Of a DNA stretch of 64,000 bases, positions 13,531-28,449 are shown one piece after another (the stretch's first letter is position 1; the number at the start of each line of letters is the position of its first letter). The DNA is from Datnioides undecimradiatus (Eukaryota > Chordata > Actinopteri > Lobotiformes > Datnioididae). The notes under the pieces were generated by a model. It saw only the letters and a program-made list of their open reading frames with translations, made no database searches and was not told where the DNA came from. The DNA lies in contig WARS01000016.1 of the NCBI GenBank assembly GCA_008933995.1, positions 9,751,848 through 9,815,847 on the forward strand, read 5' to 3'. The position numbers and the translations under genes are program-made.

Positions 13531-13683
13531 CCTCCTAGGACCTGGCGTCCACATATGTGGACAACACATTTTGGGAATGCAAAAAAATAATTATTTGTTT
13601 TTACACTTAGCAGGTCCCAATCAACCCAAATAACAAAGAGAAATCAATAAAGCATGCCATGCAAGAGTTTAGGTCTTAGGAGG
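13531..13683. mobile_element. 153-bp MITE with TTAA target duplication (piggyBac-type)
   Basis: The left end CCTCCTAGGACCT (13531-13543) and the right end AGGTCTTAGGAGG (13671-13683) are inverted repeats with one mismatch. Each is flanked outside by TTAA (13527-13530 and 13684-13687), the target duplication expected of piggyBac-superfamily elements. A perfect 16-nt palindrome GTCCACATATGTGGAC lies at 13547-13562. There is no coding capacity, so it is nonautonomous. Elements with similar CCTCCTAGGACC ends are, to my knowledge, common in percomorph fish. The superfamily call rests on TTAA alone. Confidence 0.8.
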
Positions 13684-14534
13684 TTAAAGCACACAACCGG
13701 TCAAAGCATCCCTTAAAAACAAAATCTTCTTTTCTAAAATGTCGTATAAATATTAAAAGACAAATAAAGCAAGAATTCTTTTTTTTTTCTTAGCATGGCT
13801 TACCCTTGTTAAATCAAATCCAAATGAGGCCTCCAACTCTCCAAATGAAACAGCAGCATTTAATAAACAAACTCATCAGCATGCATCCAAAGTGTGTATA
13901 CTGTATGTACCATCTTATTAATTAAATATTTAGTCTCCCTCATCTGTACACCAGAGTGCTCTCGTCTTAATTGCAATGAACACAAGCGTGAAGTCAAGGA
14001 GAGGAAAAGAAAAGAGTGTGACAGTCATATTGATTTTCAGAAAATAAAAATGTTAAAATGATCTTTGTGAAATTTGTCACCAACAAGATTAAAGCTGCAT
14101 CAAGTTTTCTGTCTATCTCTCTCTCATTTTATGATAAAAACAACTAAAAGCTGTGAACAAAAGAGTAGCGAGAGCCTGAAATGTCACATTAAATAAAACA
14201 ATCAAACATATGGAGGAGGAGCTGAGAGTTTGTAAAAAAAAAACCCCAAAAAACAACAAAAACCACGTCTTTTTCCATAAGGAGATGCTGGTGTTGAAGT
14301 TTATCAGTGTTAAAAGAACAGATGCACTCAATTTAAACCAAGACTTTAACTAAAAGGAATGTTTATCTCTGTCATACTGTAACACAGTGATTAAGTATTT
14401 TTTACCAAAATATATAATTATGATATAAAAGCGAACATTAGATGGCTGTGCAGATATAAACTTAAAATGACAGTTCTGACTAAATTATAAACATTGCATG
14501 ATTTTCATGATGACTTTTATAGGAAGTATAGTTC

Positions 14535-14600
14535 CGTGAGATAACTTTTGTTGTGATTTGGTGCTATACAAATAAACTGAATTGAATATTAAATTGAAAA
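14535..14600 (+). repeat. 3' tail of an L2/CR1-type non-LTR retroelement (or SINE using it)
   Basis: GAGATAACTTTTGTTGTGATTTGG followed by TGCTATACAAATAAACTGAATTGAATATT closely resembles the 3' tail with terminal ATTGA-like repeats that recurs through teleost genomes on L2/CR1-clade LINEs and their SINE partners. Only the tail is recognisable and no reverse transcriptase frame is present, as expected for a 5'-truncated copy. Confidence 0.7.
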
Positions 14601-17600
14601 ACTGAAAGATAAACAGTTCAGATCAAGGGAAAAATGTCTGAGCAAGCTTATTGTTTCAATACCCAAAGAAAGTCACATAATATGAATGTCCTTCAATCTG
14701 CAGTGGAATATTATTCATACATCTCTTTCCAAGATATAACCTATACCAATGCCATATTCATATTCTCTATTTGAACTGCTCTTGATAGGTGGCTTTACTG
14801 TTTTAAGTGTTATATGTTAAGCTAAATGGAAAATAATCTCATTGCCTGCATCGTTGTTTAACCACGAGTTTGTGACAGCACAGGACACACTGCAGCATCT
14901 TTCAGAAGCATCCCAGAAGCTGCTCTCAGCTCTGTTTCTCCGAAAATATGCGCCTGTCATATTTTTGACAAAAGCCAAGTCAAACAGCACAGTGCTGAGG
15001 AGCTGCACAGTAAGTCATGCACAGAAAAGGCACAGAGCATCTACTCAATTTTCACAATAAAACAATCTGTACAGACTCTCGATACAAACGCAGAAAACAG
15101 ACAGAAAAACAAAGAAACAATTTAATTATGTAGCCTACTAACCCATTGTAGACACATAAAAATCAAGGAAAAATGACCAAATCATCAAAATCTCCGAGGA
15201 ATAACACTTAATTGCAATCCTCAATCCTTGTTGGGTATGAATCCATATAGAGGACGAAGCAAAAGTGTGTCACTGCCAGAACATGATGCAACCACACCTG
15301 GTGGAATCTCATTAGGCCAAAAGGCTTACATTATGATGCTCAATTGTCCTCAATAGGTCAGACAGGTGTCAAACTAAATTTGGATGTCATTAATAGACAC
15401 ATTTAGTGTATTTGATGGTCTGCTGGCCTCCATAAGTGCAGCAGGGGTAACTGGGCAAATGCAGTGCTCAAGGGGGGACATGATTAAACTGTCTGCATGC
15501 CTACTGACATACTTTAATAACTTCACGTAAGCATTTACCCTTGCATCACATCCATTATGACAGTAAGACCAGTGTCGCTAAGTTGCACATGGCTCGCAGC
15601 AATGACTTACAAACAAGCTCAGTAGCTCTCATTCCAAAAGAAGGCCAGTGGATAAAATGCCTCCATCACAGAGAAATTTGAAGTCAGACGGGGAAACCTA
15701 TTCATCTTGGCTTTCACTGATGAATCCCCAGATTTGTGACAGCAACAGGCATAACCATTATTCTTCCTTCATTCTCCAGTTAACATGATGTATTACTGAG
15801 GCGAGGGCCAGTAACTGAGCCCTGTGTGTTTCATTAAGAATGAAACATGGAGTTTTACTTTATCTGTAAATTACTGTTAAAATGAGCTTAAGGGATTGTT
15901 GAATCATTGAGTAGGTATTGTAGTTACATTGTGATCAGTGCATACAGTTTTATTTACACAAATGGCTTTGTAGACATATGTGCAGAGCTCTTATATAAGA
16001 CCTGTGATCATTAATTCACCTCATGTATCCATATCTCAAACTCAGAACACAAAAATTCAGTGCGGGTGATTGAAAGATCGGTATTAATTAATATGATTTA
16101 GTCTTCAGTAAGTCATTATATATGCTGCACATTAACACAGGCATGACAGATACTATATAAAAATTAGCATCACCATTGGATACCTGTTAAATACAGCGTA
16201 TTTTAAGATCAATTTATCTGAATAAATGGGTATGGGTCTGCATAAATTTAAAAAAGCGATCAAACATCTTGTCATAATGTTCAGAATTACAATTCCCAGA
16301 ACTGTTTAAATGTGTACATATTACTTCTTAAAATAAAATTTTAAAGATGTTGGAAGGATGTTTAGAGAGACGCTTCAAAATTTTGACCTTCCTTTAATGA
16401 TTCACTTTGATATTCCTTACTCTTTTTTTATAGTCTAACCTTGCTTTCCCCAGTTTTTATGCTCTTGACTAGTTTTTAATGTTCAAATGAAAATTCTATT
16501 GTAAATAACCAAGTACAGTAAATAAATAACAAACATATTTGTCAAAACCTGTTTGAATATTGCCTCAATGTGGATCTCTCTCATTAGCCACTTGTGATCC
16601 CTGTGTTTTTCCTACATCAGTTTGTTGAGCCCCTGCTCCCAGAGAGGTTCTGTCATTGAGTGTGTTATGCATCGCAAGTAAAGCAGTTGCCCAATGACAG
16701 GGAATGTTGATATGAAACATTCTACATACATCTGCTCCCGTTGCCTTTTGTCAACTGCTATAAAAATGTATTTGTTAATGAAATGTCATTCGTGGCATTT
16801 GCAGCAAAAGCTGTTATTTTGGTAGTGGCGATAGAAGGAGCAAATATGCATACCTGTAATTCTAGGACCTGCCAGCCAACAGTCTGGAAGTAATTTCAAT
16901 CACAGATTGAAAATGAGAAAATATTATCACAAAATCCTATTACGGTTTAGAATTACACTCCCTATACAGAAAAGATAGGACAGTTTACCCTGAAATATAA
17001 AACAATGACTGTTATACCAAGAATACACAAGACTTTAGATACTCTTTTGACTGAACATGAATGCTTCTGAATCAAAGGAGGTAATAGTCTCATATACTCC
17101 CTGTGTCACTGTTGCATACACAATCTGCGCAGGTGGGATGATAGAAGAGTGGGAAGGAGGAGGAATTTTGTTAAATAAACAAATAAAGAAGAACAGCATG
17201 ATCTCAAAGAGGACTAAAAAAATACGAGTTAGGAGAGCTAAATCCAGACTGACATTCAAAGCACATTATCTGACGTACTTGATTAAGAGTTCTTATTATC
17301 TTAGCAGGAAACCTGTTAAAGAACACATCTTTAAGTTATTGAAATGCTCATTACCGCTCATATGATAGGAAAAAAGTGCATTTTTTTTTTTTCCTTCAAG
17401 ATGTGATGTTTTTTCCTTTGGGACTTAACTGAAATAAAAGTTAAAACCAAAGTCACACTCTGTTTGCGTCTTTCCCAGGGAGAGTTTCAGGATAAGGTTT
17501 TTACAATAACTTTAAAGACAACCTGTCTCAGATCCACACTTTGGGCTTTGGAAGCATAAATTTAGCAGTAGATATGTCACTACAGTAAAATGTACAGTAT

Positions 17601-20572
17601 TATTGTTGTGCATATAGGCAGTGATTTTCCACTGCCATCCACAAAAACAGACCGTCATACTGGAGTGCAAAGATAAGCACAACACATTTATGCAAATGAC
17701 TGTAAAGATTTATGTACTATAGCAACACACTTGATGTGGTGCACACAATGTTTATCTCAGGGCCACACAGAGATTTACATGTCTCGCCTTAAACTTAATT
17801 CATCAAAAGTTCTCCTCACTCACAATAAATACTCACAGTATTTATTCTTTGTCTGCGCTCCTGTTGAATTGTCAGTTGCATCAAAGTCAAACACCTGATA
17901 CAGCTTACTGGTACAAATGTTGACAGCGCTCATTATGATAATTTGGTCCTTCAAGACGAAAGGAAGTCATGGCATCTCTGCCGGCCAGCTGGATTAATAA
18001 GGGCAATTAAAAGTGTGCTCCTCATGTGCCACAAAGTTTAAAAAGAAAAAAACAAAAAACAAAAAACAATTACCACGAGACAGAAAACACCACAGGCTGT
18101 GTGTGTATCTTAAACACACTCACGTTACTGAAGCAAGACTACACTGAAAAGTATGGCACTGGAGATAATAGATAATAAAGCATGCATCAATGTTATCCGA
18201 CTAAAAGGAAATGCAAGCAGAAAATGGAAAAGTTTTTTTTTTTTTTTTTTTGCTTAGGCGTTTTAAAATGCATCCTCATCAAAGAATACAGTAATAGGTA
18301 AGACAAACTAGTTTGAGACTGTATTTTGTTCATTTCAGCCAACATTCTCCATTTGTATTCAAACATCATTTTTCTCCATTGGGTACCATGGCAGTGGGTT
18401 TTTATATAAGCTATATTGTTCTTTAAGGCTTTGGCAAAGCAGCCAACGAGGAGATAAAAGGGGCCATGGACGTTTTTTCTTGGACAGAGGACTGCAGTGT
18501 TTTGAGAAGAATTTTGTAAAAAACAATCTCAGGTAAAATCAAACAGAGCAAGCTCTGTCTTTGACATACATCAGTCACAGTATGGGGGGCTTCATCCACG
18601 ATAAATTACTTTGACAACGCAGACCTTTTGCTGTCTATAGCTCCCCTTCTACACTAGTCCAGCATTTTAGAGCTACTGCAAATTGTTGTGATGTGATAGC
18701 TTTGGTTAGCCTGCTGTCTGTGCGTTCAGCTATTTTGTAGCCATTCAGCTTCAATAGCTACATTACTGCCTTTCTGTTACAAGAATATTGAAACATTGGT
18801 ACAGTAAAGATACATTAAAGATAAATATGTGAGGATACTGTGGACTTTTTGAGTTTGTATGGAATAGTGTCTATATTTAGAAAAATACAAAATGACACTG
18901 AAAATCCAATGATGGAAAAGAAAAAGAAACACAATACTTCTGACAATGTTTTAATAAAAATAGGATTATCTGGTAGGCTTCTGTATTTCCCAGCCTCTCC
19001 ATTACAATCTGCTTCCTATTTACAGCAGCGGAGACATGCCCCGTGTATGGTAATAGTTGTGTGACATGTGTTTTTAGGCATGTAAGTATGGACAGAGATT
19101 ATTTATTATTTGACAAGCCTCTGACTCACCTTGATTAAAGTATGATTCAGTTATTTTGTCTGTCTTCGAACAACTTCTAACTTTATCTTTTGTACGCTTA
19201 CTTTAGCTGAGAAGCAGTTTCCCGCCGGGACTAGCATGTTACATTAAGAGAAATGAACAACCGAAATGTCCTCAACAACCAGGTAGATGAGCAGTACATG
19301 GTTGTAAGCTCAGGTCTGTCTTCTCTTTCATAGATCTATGATGCATGCATGGATTTGGATTTTCTTAGCGTACTAACTCAAGGTTAGTAAGAGACCTGAA
19401 CTGCTCTTTATAATTTTACACGTAGAGGTGTGATACATTTTTTTAGTTACAGATTACCACCAAAGGAAATCATGTAAGGCAGAGAATGCTCCCTTGAAAG
19501 CCTTGTAAATAAATTAGGGCAAGCTTTCCAATTAAACAAGAAGCATCTCTCATGCAATAAGCATGATGCCTTTCTTTTCCTGAGCCTTTTAGAGGAATGT
19601 GTGCCTTTAAAAGTCTTAAAAGTCTTTTATGAAAATGCGTTCAGAAAACTGTGAAAACACAGACATGTATTAATAAATGCCCACTTAAAGTTCAACAAAA
19701 AGGCAGCATCACCCTCGGGTCGCTTGCAAAGCACTCAGCTTTTAAGTTTGAGTTTAATTATAGATTGTGCAAAAAGGTGGTCACAGCCAGAATTGGAATA
19801 AAATGATATTCTCATAGAGTTGAAGTAGCATGTATCGTAGTTTGTACTCAGACAACCCACCTACACTTCCTCTTTCGCAATACAGTTCATTGAAAAAAAA
19901 AAAATGGTTATGCATGCAGTATCAAGGATGTGAAACACAACTGGCATTGGAAATGTTCACTAACCATACTTATGAGTCATTGCAATAAAAGACAGAAACA
20001 CTAAAAAGTACTTCAAAATAAAGTAGGTAAGATGAGAGTAGACGGATAGATAAGATGAACCAAGTTATGAACATTCACAATTGATCTGATTCAGATTGGA
20101 CACACAATGGAAAGTAAATTGTGCCATGACATTACAAAAAACAGGGAAATGAGATTACATGAAATATTCTGCTACTGCTGTCTACATTTACAGTTTTCAT
20201 AGTTTGACAGCTTAGTATAAAAAATGTGTTTTTGTATGTGCAGACACTGCACAAGGGAATTTCACTGTTGCTTTAAAATAGAGAATGTAAGTTGCAGAGG
20301 AAATGAAAACACTGAAAAGATGTAAATTAGACCAAAGCAACACAACCTGATCCACAAGTTCAAAATATTTAACCTGTGTGAAAAGTGAAAAGTCTGCACT
20401 TTATGAATCCACCCCAAAGACTGAGCTGCCTAAAACAAACACATACACAGAAACTCACACAAGTATAGCCAGTGTGCACCCATTGATAACTAGCTTTCCA
20501 CTCACTTGGTAAAGTCAATTCAAATTCACGTTTCTTTGTGTAAGCAAACATTTAATGAAATCTCACCTATAG

Positions 20573-20608
20573 CTGTTTTGCTTCATGTAACATCATGAAG
20601 CAAAACAG
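20573..20608. repeat. 36-nt perfect inverted repeat, hairpin
   Basis: CTGTTTTGCTTCATG (20573-20587) and CATGAAGCAAAACAG (20594-20608) are perfect 15-bp reverse complements around a 6-nt loop (TAACAT). No flanking duplication is visible. Confidence 0.9.
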
Positions 20609-23600
20609 TCAAATATGATATTTGAACAGGTGAACTTGTGTAGATCAATGAAAGTAAATACCCCTCAAGTTAAACTAAATAACATAATTACAATAACTCA
20701 AAAAGGCAGTAATCTGAACTGCTCTCAATTTTCCAGAGATCTTGCACATACCATGCCTGACCTCACAGTATGAGTTGACACTATGGTAGTGACCGCAGAG
20801 AAACACACTGGGAGGCAGAAAGACACTGTACAGTATTAGATACGATGCTATAGATAGAGAAATGATTGGTGAATTGTTTATAAGACAAAACACGGTGTGC
20901 TGTATGGTTCACTGCACAGCTTGTGTGAAACTGTGGAAGGCTCATAATTGAAATTTATATTGTTCATCTTTTTATGTTATTGCACCTATTACAGACATCT
21001 GATAGAAGACAAATCTTTGGGCATCTCAGAGCTTGTGGAAAAGATTGGGGTGTGAAGAAGAAGAGTGTTCCCAATTTTTGCTTCAGGGCTTTGTGTTTGT
21101 GCTGACTCAGAATCTGCCAAATTTACAGTGGGGCCTTTTTTTAAAGAGAGGAATTAAGGAAGGAGTTTGCAGAGGTAGCTCTAGTGAATGATGGTGCAGT
21201 CCTTGACCACGACTCGTAGCTGACACGGTCACGTAGCTGTATAGTAATTGCACCTTCAGCAGTGTCACTCAGTGTGGTCACCACTGGCTGTGTCTGCATT
21301 AATGAATTAATTCATCCATTCTCTTGTTTGTTTCAATAATGACACTTCAGTCTCATAATTTGTTTTGATATCTTTTGTGGATGTGGCAGCACAATTTGCA
21401 TAAACCAGCTATTCTGGGTTATGTAAAATCTATTGAAGTTAGGAGGGTAGCGCTGGATAAGCTTGAATTTGGCATAATAAACTAATTTGGTCTGAACTGA
21501 CTTTGCAAAGGGAAGGCTCTGGATGAATGGCCAGCCTGATCAGAGAGGCCATAAGAGACCATGAGGACTCAATTCGGTTTCAGTAATCCATTATATATGC
21601 AATGCAAATCAACAGTACAAAGACCACGGTTTAATCTGTTTTCATAATGCACAAGTTCATCAGGAGAGTGACTGTCATTGGGCAAAAAGGTCAGAAATTC
21701 TTAATAATGGATGCAAAACACAGACAAAAAGTGTTTTTAATTAAGGCCTGACTCAAAGCAATAAGCACCTTTGAATTTGTTATTATGGCATAATGTTTAT
21801 TAATGTGTTTATTCCCTGGCTCAAACACCACATCATGCACACTGATTACATCATATCAAAGAGGGACAGACAGCTGGAACCCACAGACTAGTGGAGAGGA
21901 GGCGTTGGTTATGTCGCCAAAGGTAAGCGTAGATACTGAAGATTAAAGCACATAAATGTGATTTTATAATATATGATGTTACTTCACAGCATTAAATGGA
22001 AAGGCAAGAGGAACCCAAATAATAACAATGCTACATTAAAGATAGACCTAATGATTATTTTTGGTCACTTGTATGCATGTAAGATTAAGTCCTGCAACAT
22101 AAAATACATGTTTCTACAAAATATAAAATCATTTACACTTTTGGATGATTTGATGTTTAAGTCAGTTTTGAATGGTGCAGTGTCCCGTCACGCTTGCCCA
22201 CAGAGCAATGCTGAATCAGGCATTCTGCCAGTGTTAGCACTGAACCAGATGACTGACTCCCATCTAATGGAAGCATCACTTTCAAAACAAACTCAATATA
22301 CAGCACCCCTCTGGGACCCCCTCCATACAAAAAAGAAATAGCTGGCTCAAATCTACAGGGATACTATTCAGAGCCCCCTTCGATTGAATCTATAGTCTGA
22401 TAGGCTCTGGCAGCCTGTATATTTCTTTACTTTAGACTCGGCCCTAGTGTGGGAGATTGATATCCACTGAATATAACAGACACAGGATAAGCTATTCAGA
22501 AACCTGTAAGGATTGTGATGGAGTGTCTAAACAATAAGTAACCAAATGGGATTCATGAAATTTCACAACTTTGACTCACCAATTCACAGCAATGACTCTG
22601 AAAGGATCTTTCAAGACAAGAATATCTAATGACTCCCTGATATATAGGATGTATGAGAGGAAACATTTACTGTTAACGCACTGACTACCATCCAAACTGC
22701 CTGTCAGTTAATGATTTTTAATTTATTCACAGAAGCATAATTCAACAATACTTTCCTTGTTTTAGACTCTGTTAACCAAACCCTGACCTAACATCATTTA
22801 ACAGATATTAGTCTGTTTACTGCTGAGCCCAAACTATACCCCATATCTCTGGTTAGGTGAGTGTGTGAGTACCTGTATGCTTAAAAACAGAAGGTTTGTA
22901 CTGCAAAACACTTAGTGTAAGATGGCTCCAAAGTACTTTTTATATACCTCTGTGTATTTTATCTCTGTGTCAACACAGGGTTTAATAAGTAACATTAAAT
23001 CAGCCAGAGGGAGACATCAAAGAGGACCAACATGTTCTGCTTAGATTGGTGAATCATTTTCCATACATCTGAGTTCTGTGTCAGACAATCATAATGAAAT
23101 GCTGTATTTTATGTCCAAAACCATTAGTATGCTTCCTTTATGAAACCTCAATTACAACCAACAGCTGCCACCAAGCACCAAGCGTGACATTGAAACTCTA
23201 CATGGCCTCACCAAGTGCCTGTCAAACAGCAAAACATTGATCATAAAGACTGACTCCTGCACTTCTCATTAAACCAGCCTCTCTCTGTACAATAGCATCT
23301 AGCATATAATTTAAATACAGAGCTCTGAGTAAACCTGATTTATTTTCCATACATAAACCTGACTAACCTCAGTCCTTAGTTCACTCTTTACACTTCTTTT
23401 TCTTCATAATTTGTAACTCTCCAGTGCACATTTTCAATTTTACTGGCTTAGGTTGGGAAAAAAAAACAGAATAATGAGCAATTAGGGTGCATGAGTTGAA
23501 TATAGAAAGTAGCACGGGCAAGTTGATTCCTTTGTAGAGGGCTGCACTTGCATAAATGTCACCTTCAGATTCACAGTCAACTTTCCAAAATGAGTCAAAT

Positions 23601-24715
23601 CAATTCTTAATTGTACTCGTTGCCAGTTTTGGTTGTTGTGCACTATAATGGTAAAGATAAAACTGTACATTTGTAAATGTGCCTTTACACATGTAGCTTA
23701 AATACAGAGTGCATCCTGGATGGCAGAAACTGAGAGACTGTTCTTGGAAGAATTTGAATAAAAAGAAACCCACTATGAGGAAAAATGGGTTTATCCTGGT
23801 GAATGAGGGCATTTGTTCGGGTATAGCTTTCAATATTCAAGATCCGCAGCATTAAAGATAACAGCAGTGCAGCCTTTGTTTTAATACATTTAAGCACCAT
23901 GCAATCCCATCTGGCTGCAACTCTAAAAAGAGAAAAAACTGTCTGTTTAAGTCAGTCACTGTGTGGGGTGTCTTGTCTTTTAGGTTTAAACAGGTCCTCA
24001 TGTCTGTTCGCAGCTTAAGGTGAAGGACTGTTAGGATTAGGGAGGGGTATATTTATGTGAGTTGGAAGTATGATCAGTAAAGGAGAAAATGACTGCAAGC
24101 AGCAGTAACTAAAGCAAAGGTTTCCAAATCCTAAACATGCAATTCACTATCATTAGAGACTCTCACAAAGAGCTTTTCCAGTCCATCCTTGTTTAAAGTC
24201 AAGTTCAGTAAAATTTTTATTCTAATTTTATTAAAATAATTCCACATGTTATTGGTGAGATCCTCTTTATTTTGGATTCTGTGTGTAGCTTAATAAGGAA
24301 TATTACCAGAAAACCTCTTTGCCTCTCTTGGGACTGTCAAAAGATGATGAGCTCTTGGGAAAAAAAAAAGTTGTGACGATATAGAGCTTTAAAATTGAGA
24401 TATTATTAGATTTGTCGATTCACGCTAAATAATTTGTCGAAAACTACAAAACTTATAAAGAAAATAACCCTAATGCCACCTGTGGAGGAATTGCACAGCG
24501 TTTGGGTCATATTGGTTACATCCCCCATGTGTAGCAGTGTTGTGTGATTACAGCATCTATAAGATTACTCTGAAGGCATATGTTTTTGATGAGAAATGTA
24601 ACAATCCTAATGGAAACTGGTATAGTGTTTTTGTTCAGTGCTGAGTGTCATGGTGACGGATCGCCAAGATCACACAGAGACTCTGTATGCTTGTAAAAAA
24701 ATTGCATGTTGGAAC

Positions 24716-24735
24716 TGTTTGTTTGTTTGTTTGTT
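24716..24735. repeat. (TGTT)n short microsatellite
   Basis: Five TGTT units in an AT-rich context. Confidence 0.85.
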
Positions 24736-27700
24736 CATACCCATGCATGTCACTACTCAACTGAGTAATAAATAAATGAATAATAGATATGCATGCTGCT
24801 CTATTGACAAAGAGGTGAATGGGCCGAAACACATACTCTTAACTGTATAAAAAGACACTTACCTGTTATGGTGTTTCCAGAGGTCATGTCAAACATCACA
24901 TGTGGGAAAGAGGAAACAGAATTGGTAATTAGCAATTTTACAAGTTACATCTATGTTCTCATTACATCCAGCCACACACAGCCCAAAGGTAGGCAATCAA
25001 ATTTGTCAAATTTGGAAAGTGATGTCATTTTGGAATTTCCAAATTTGGCGATATGTGGCGCATTTCAAATTTCTCATGATTCTGTTCCCCATAGGCTATG
25101 AAATAAAATGTTTCTTTATATATGGTAACTGAAGACCTCTTCTGCTGTACTGTACTGCATATCTCCATGGTGGAGCACTATTCTTGCAGCACAAAAAGCA
25201 ATGACACACTATGAAATTAAATGGCACAAGATTATAAACACGCACCATTTACAGTCTTTCAAAGATCAAAGCCTGATGTGATTTCATATGCGAGAACAAG
25301 ATGCCTTCAATGACTTTATGTTATGACTCACAACATTAACTGAAAATGAGAATACATTTAAAAGGTATGAGCACTGCTGTGAGGCAGGGTGCATCTTCCC
25401 ACAGCATTTCTGTGACTCAAGTCTCAGATTTTTGCAATACATGTGATATGTCCTAAAGGAAGAAAAAGAAGAGGAGGAGGGGAAGAGAGGATGGAGATGA
25501 CGACAAAAAGAAAAAGGGACACCACACTGCATTAACACCACCAACAAAGCTTTTGTTCAATCATGTCTCTGCCTCTCCAGCGCAGGTCTGGTGATGAATG
25601 AATAGCCCTCGCATCTGTTTCCTTTATTGCAGCGTTATTCATGATTGCTGATGACAGGTATTCACGTCTTTATACAAAGTGAGCTGGACAAAATAAAAAT
25701 CTCCTCCTGTGCACAACATCAAATAGTGGGGCAGTGACAGCCAGCTCAACTGAAATCCCAAACATGGATCCCTTTGGATTTCTCTCACAATCCAGAATTC
25801 GAACTTTAACTCTGGGAACTTATCTGGTTCACAACATCATTGAGCTGCTACCATCAATAAAGCTAGCGATGCAATTGCTATTTTACAAGCCACTTTTAGA
25901 GAAGAGGGTCACAATTTCAATATGTCTGACCTTTTGAATGCTTGACAGCTGGGGCAACAGCAGCGGCCTTTGTAGTGAAGGGCTGTCAGGAGTACTGTAC
26001 TCTCTACAGTAGATTTTAACATTAGCCAATCATACGACTGGATGGTAAAATATAATAACTGAAAGACTATATACAATATGTCTCATCAATTGATCAAACA
26101 ATCCATCTGTTTATTAATCCATTCATTGTAGTTCACACATTTCAAAAGGGGAAATATTTTCAGCAGCAGGTAGCTGATTACAAAAAGGCAGACAGTGTAG
26201 TACAAGCCCTCTATGACAGTATCAGACTCCTACAGTGCAGCAAAGAGTGCTGATTTTATAAGCAATGACCTGACCTAAAATAAGAAAATGAGGGAGTAAT
26301 CAGGGATGACAAAGACTTGAGAAAAAATACACGAATGATGGCAAAAGTGCAGGGAAAGAAATCAAAATGGACCCAATAAAGAAGTCACATTCTTAGTGTG
26401 TGTCATTATAAGAGAGAGAAACCGAAAGAGAGCATATAGGTGAGCGTGTCTAAGGATGCAAATAACAAATCATTTTCATTATTGATGAATTATTCACATA
26501 CTTTCAATTAATCAATAACAGTATTATCTATGAAATATCAGAAAATGTTGAATAATACCAAGCATGGTTTCTGTTTACTAAAGGGTTGTGTGTTTTTTAT
26601 TTTATTTACAGTCAAAGATATTTAATTTACTGTCAGACATGACAAAGTAAATCAGACTGCAGAAAGAACAGACTTGAATTATCAGTAATGGAGTCAGATT
26701 TCACTGTAACTTCTGTGCCTCACTGTCAAATAGGGCTAATGAACATTATTTAGTCAGCTAAATGACTTTTTACATAATAATCATGTTAAAATGTTAATAT
26801 AAATATTTATGTTACTGCTCTCTACACCTTTTAAATCATACACATCAAACTAATGCTTTAAAATGTGCCCAAGCTAACAAGCTTACTCCTACCACATGAC
26901 CTAAGCTCATGTGATCCTAAGGGGGACAATCTGTTTATGGGACTGCACAGGAGATAACAAGAAATTATTGAGATCCCAGGCAGACAGCACAGATTGTCTC
27001 TGCTGATTATATTTAAATTGTTATTCTTACCTTAGAACACTGGGCATCAGTGTTTTCACTGAATTTCTGAAGTAATAAGCAGCCCATGCATCAATTAACA
27101 TAATAATTGGAAAGATGTGAGACACTGTTCAAAAGCTAAGAAGCCATTTTGGCTGGGCCTCTGCAGCTCCAAATGAGGGTGGATCATTTGTAAGGGAGCC
27201 AGATCATCTGGTTATGATCCAGTTATCATCGCGGCGCTTCAGTGCGCACAATTGAGATGGCTCTGTTTATCAGCTATATGGCTCCTGCATTGCATTTGCA
27301 CTGCACAGTCACGGCACCACCCTTTCCCTCTCCCTTCTTTTCTCACTCTCTCCAGTTAGTGTTCCATTTAGCAGACAGCTATGCACAATGAAATCAAATG
27401 GAATATGGCTCTGGCTCTGTGTGGGATGGGATGGGATAAAGTAAGCAGGGGACATGTCAGGGATCTCCATCATACCATTCGTCTCTGCCACTCCTCTTTT
27501 TCTATATTCATATCTCCCTGTCAAACATCCATCACATCATGCTTAGCTTTAAGATCAATATAAAGAATCAATAAATCTCATATAAAAGCTACTTCTCTCT
27601 TACATGCTTGTAGTACAAAGTTTTGTAAATGGTTGCTTCTGTTTTCACTACAAACAATACAAGTTTGCACATTCTGCCAGTTTGTTTTGCTTCAAACACA

Positions 27701-28449
27701 AGACAGTGTTTGTCATTGTTTCAATTCTCGGTATGCCCATATAATTATAACTGGATATATCATTGTTGAGTTATGTGGAAAATTGTTTCTCACTCTCTTT
27801 CATTATAACATTTTCTTTCTTGTGCTGTATCACAAAATAAAATATTGATTTTTCTTGCTCGAAAGTGAAAAACATCCCCTCCACACATTGTACAATGATA
27901 AATAAAAATGAATAGACAAATTTGGAATTCAGCATTATATTGAAATTGCAACTTCTATACTCAAAGCCAGAAGAGAATAAGTGGAGTTAAAACTCCTCGG
28001 GATGACAGCTCTGCCAGAAAGAAGAGGACATGACAGCCAGAACAGAGACTTCATAAAGGCTATGGTAATTCCACTCCCACTTTACCCACAGCAACTCCTG
28101 ACGTTTAAGCTTTTGGCTCAGATGTGACACAATGACATGAAAATTTAGTGGGTAGGCATGAGACGAACGAAAGCGCCATCTAAAGGAAACTACAGGATGA
28201 AAACACAAACTGTAAAAATGAAATCGAATCCCATCCAATTACAGCAAAACCTGGTCAGATCATCTGTATCCTTGCCTAAAAGAAGACTCACTGACTGTGG
28301 AGCTGTAAGTACATGGGACTCATCTGTAAGAAGTCACAGAAAATCATCTACTGACTTGTGGTGTTGGCATGAATCTATACTGGTACACTGCTAGAAATTC
28401 CACTTTGTATTGTCCTACCATCTCACAAAAAGGTCATTGCAGATATTGA

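Noticed and set aside
21973-22341. 122-codon open frame (plus), the longest in the window
   Set aside because: Low-complexity start, no domain and composition like the surrounding intron.
24868-25000. Exon-like stretch with TTTCCAG before and GTAGGC after
   Set aside because: AG and GT dinucleotides are frequent, the peptide is not recognised, and it is on the strand opposite to ctnna2.
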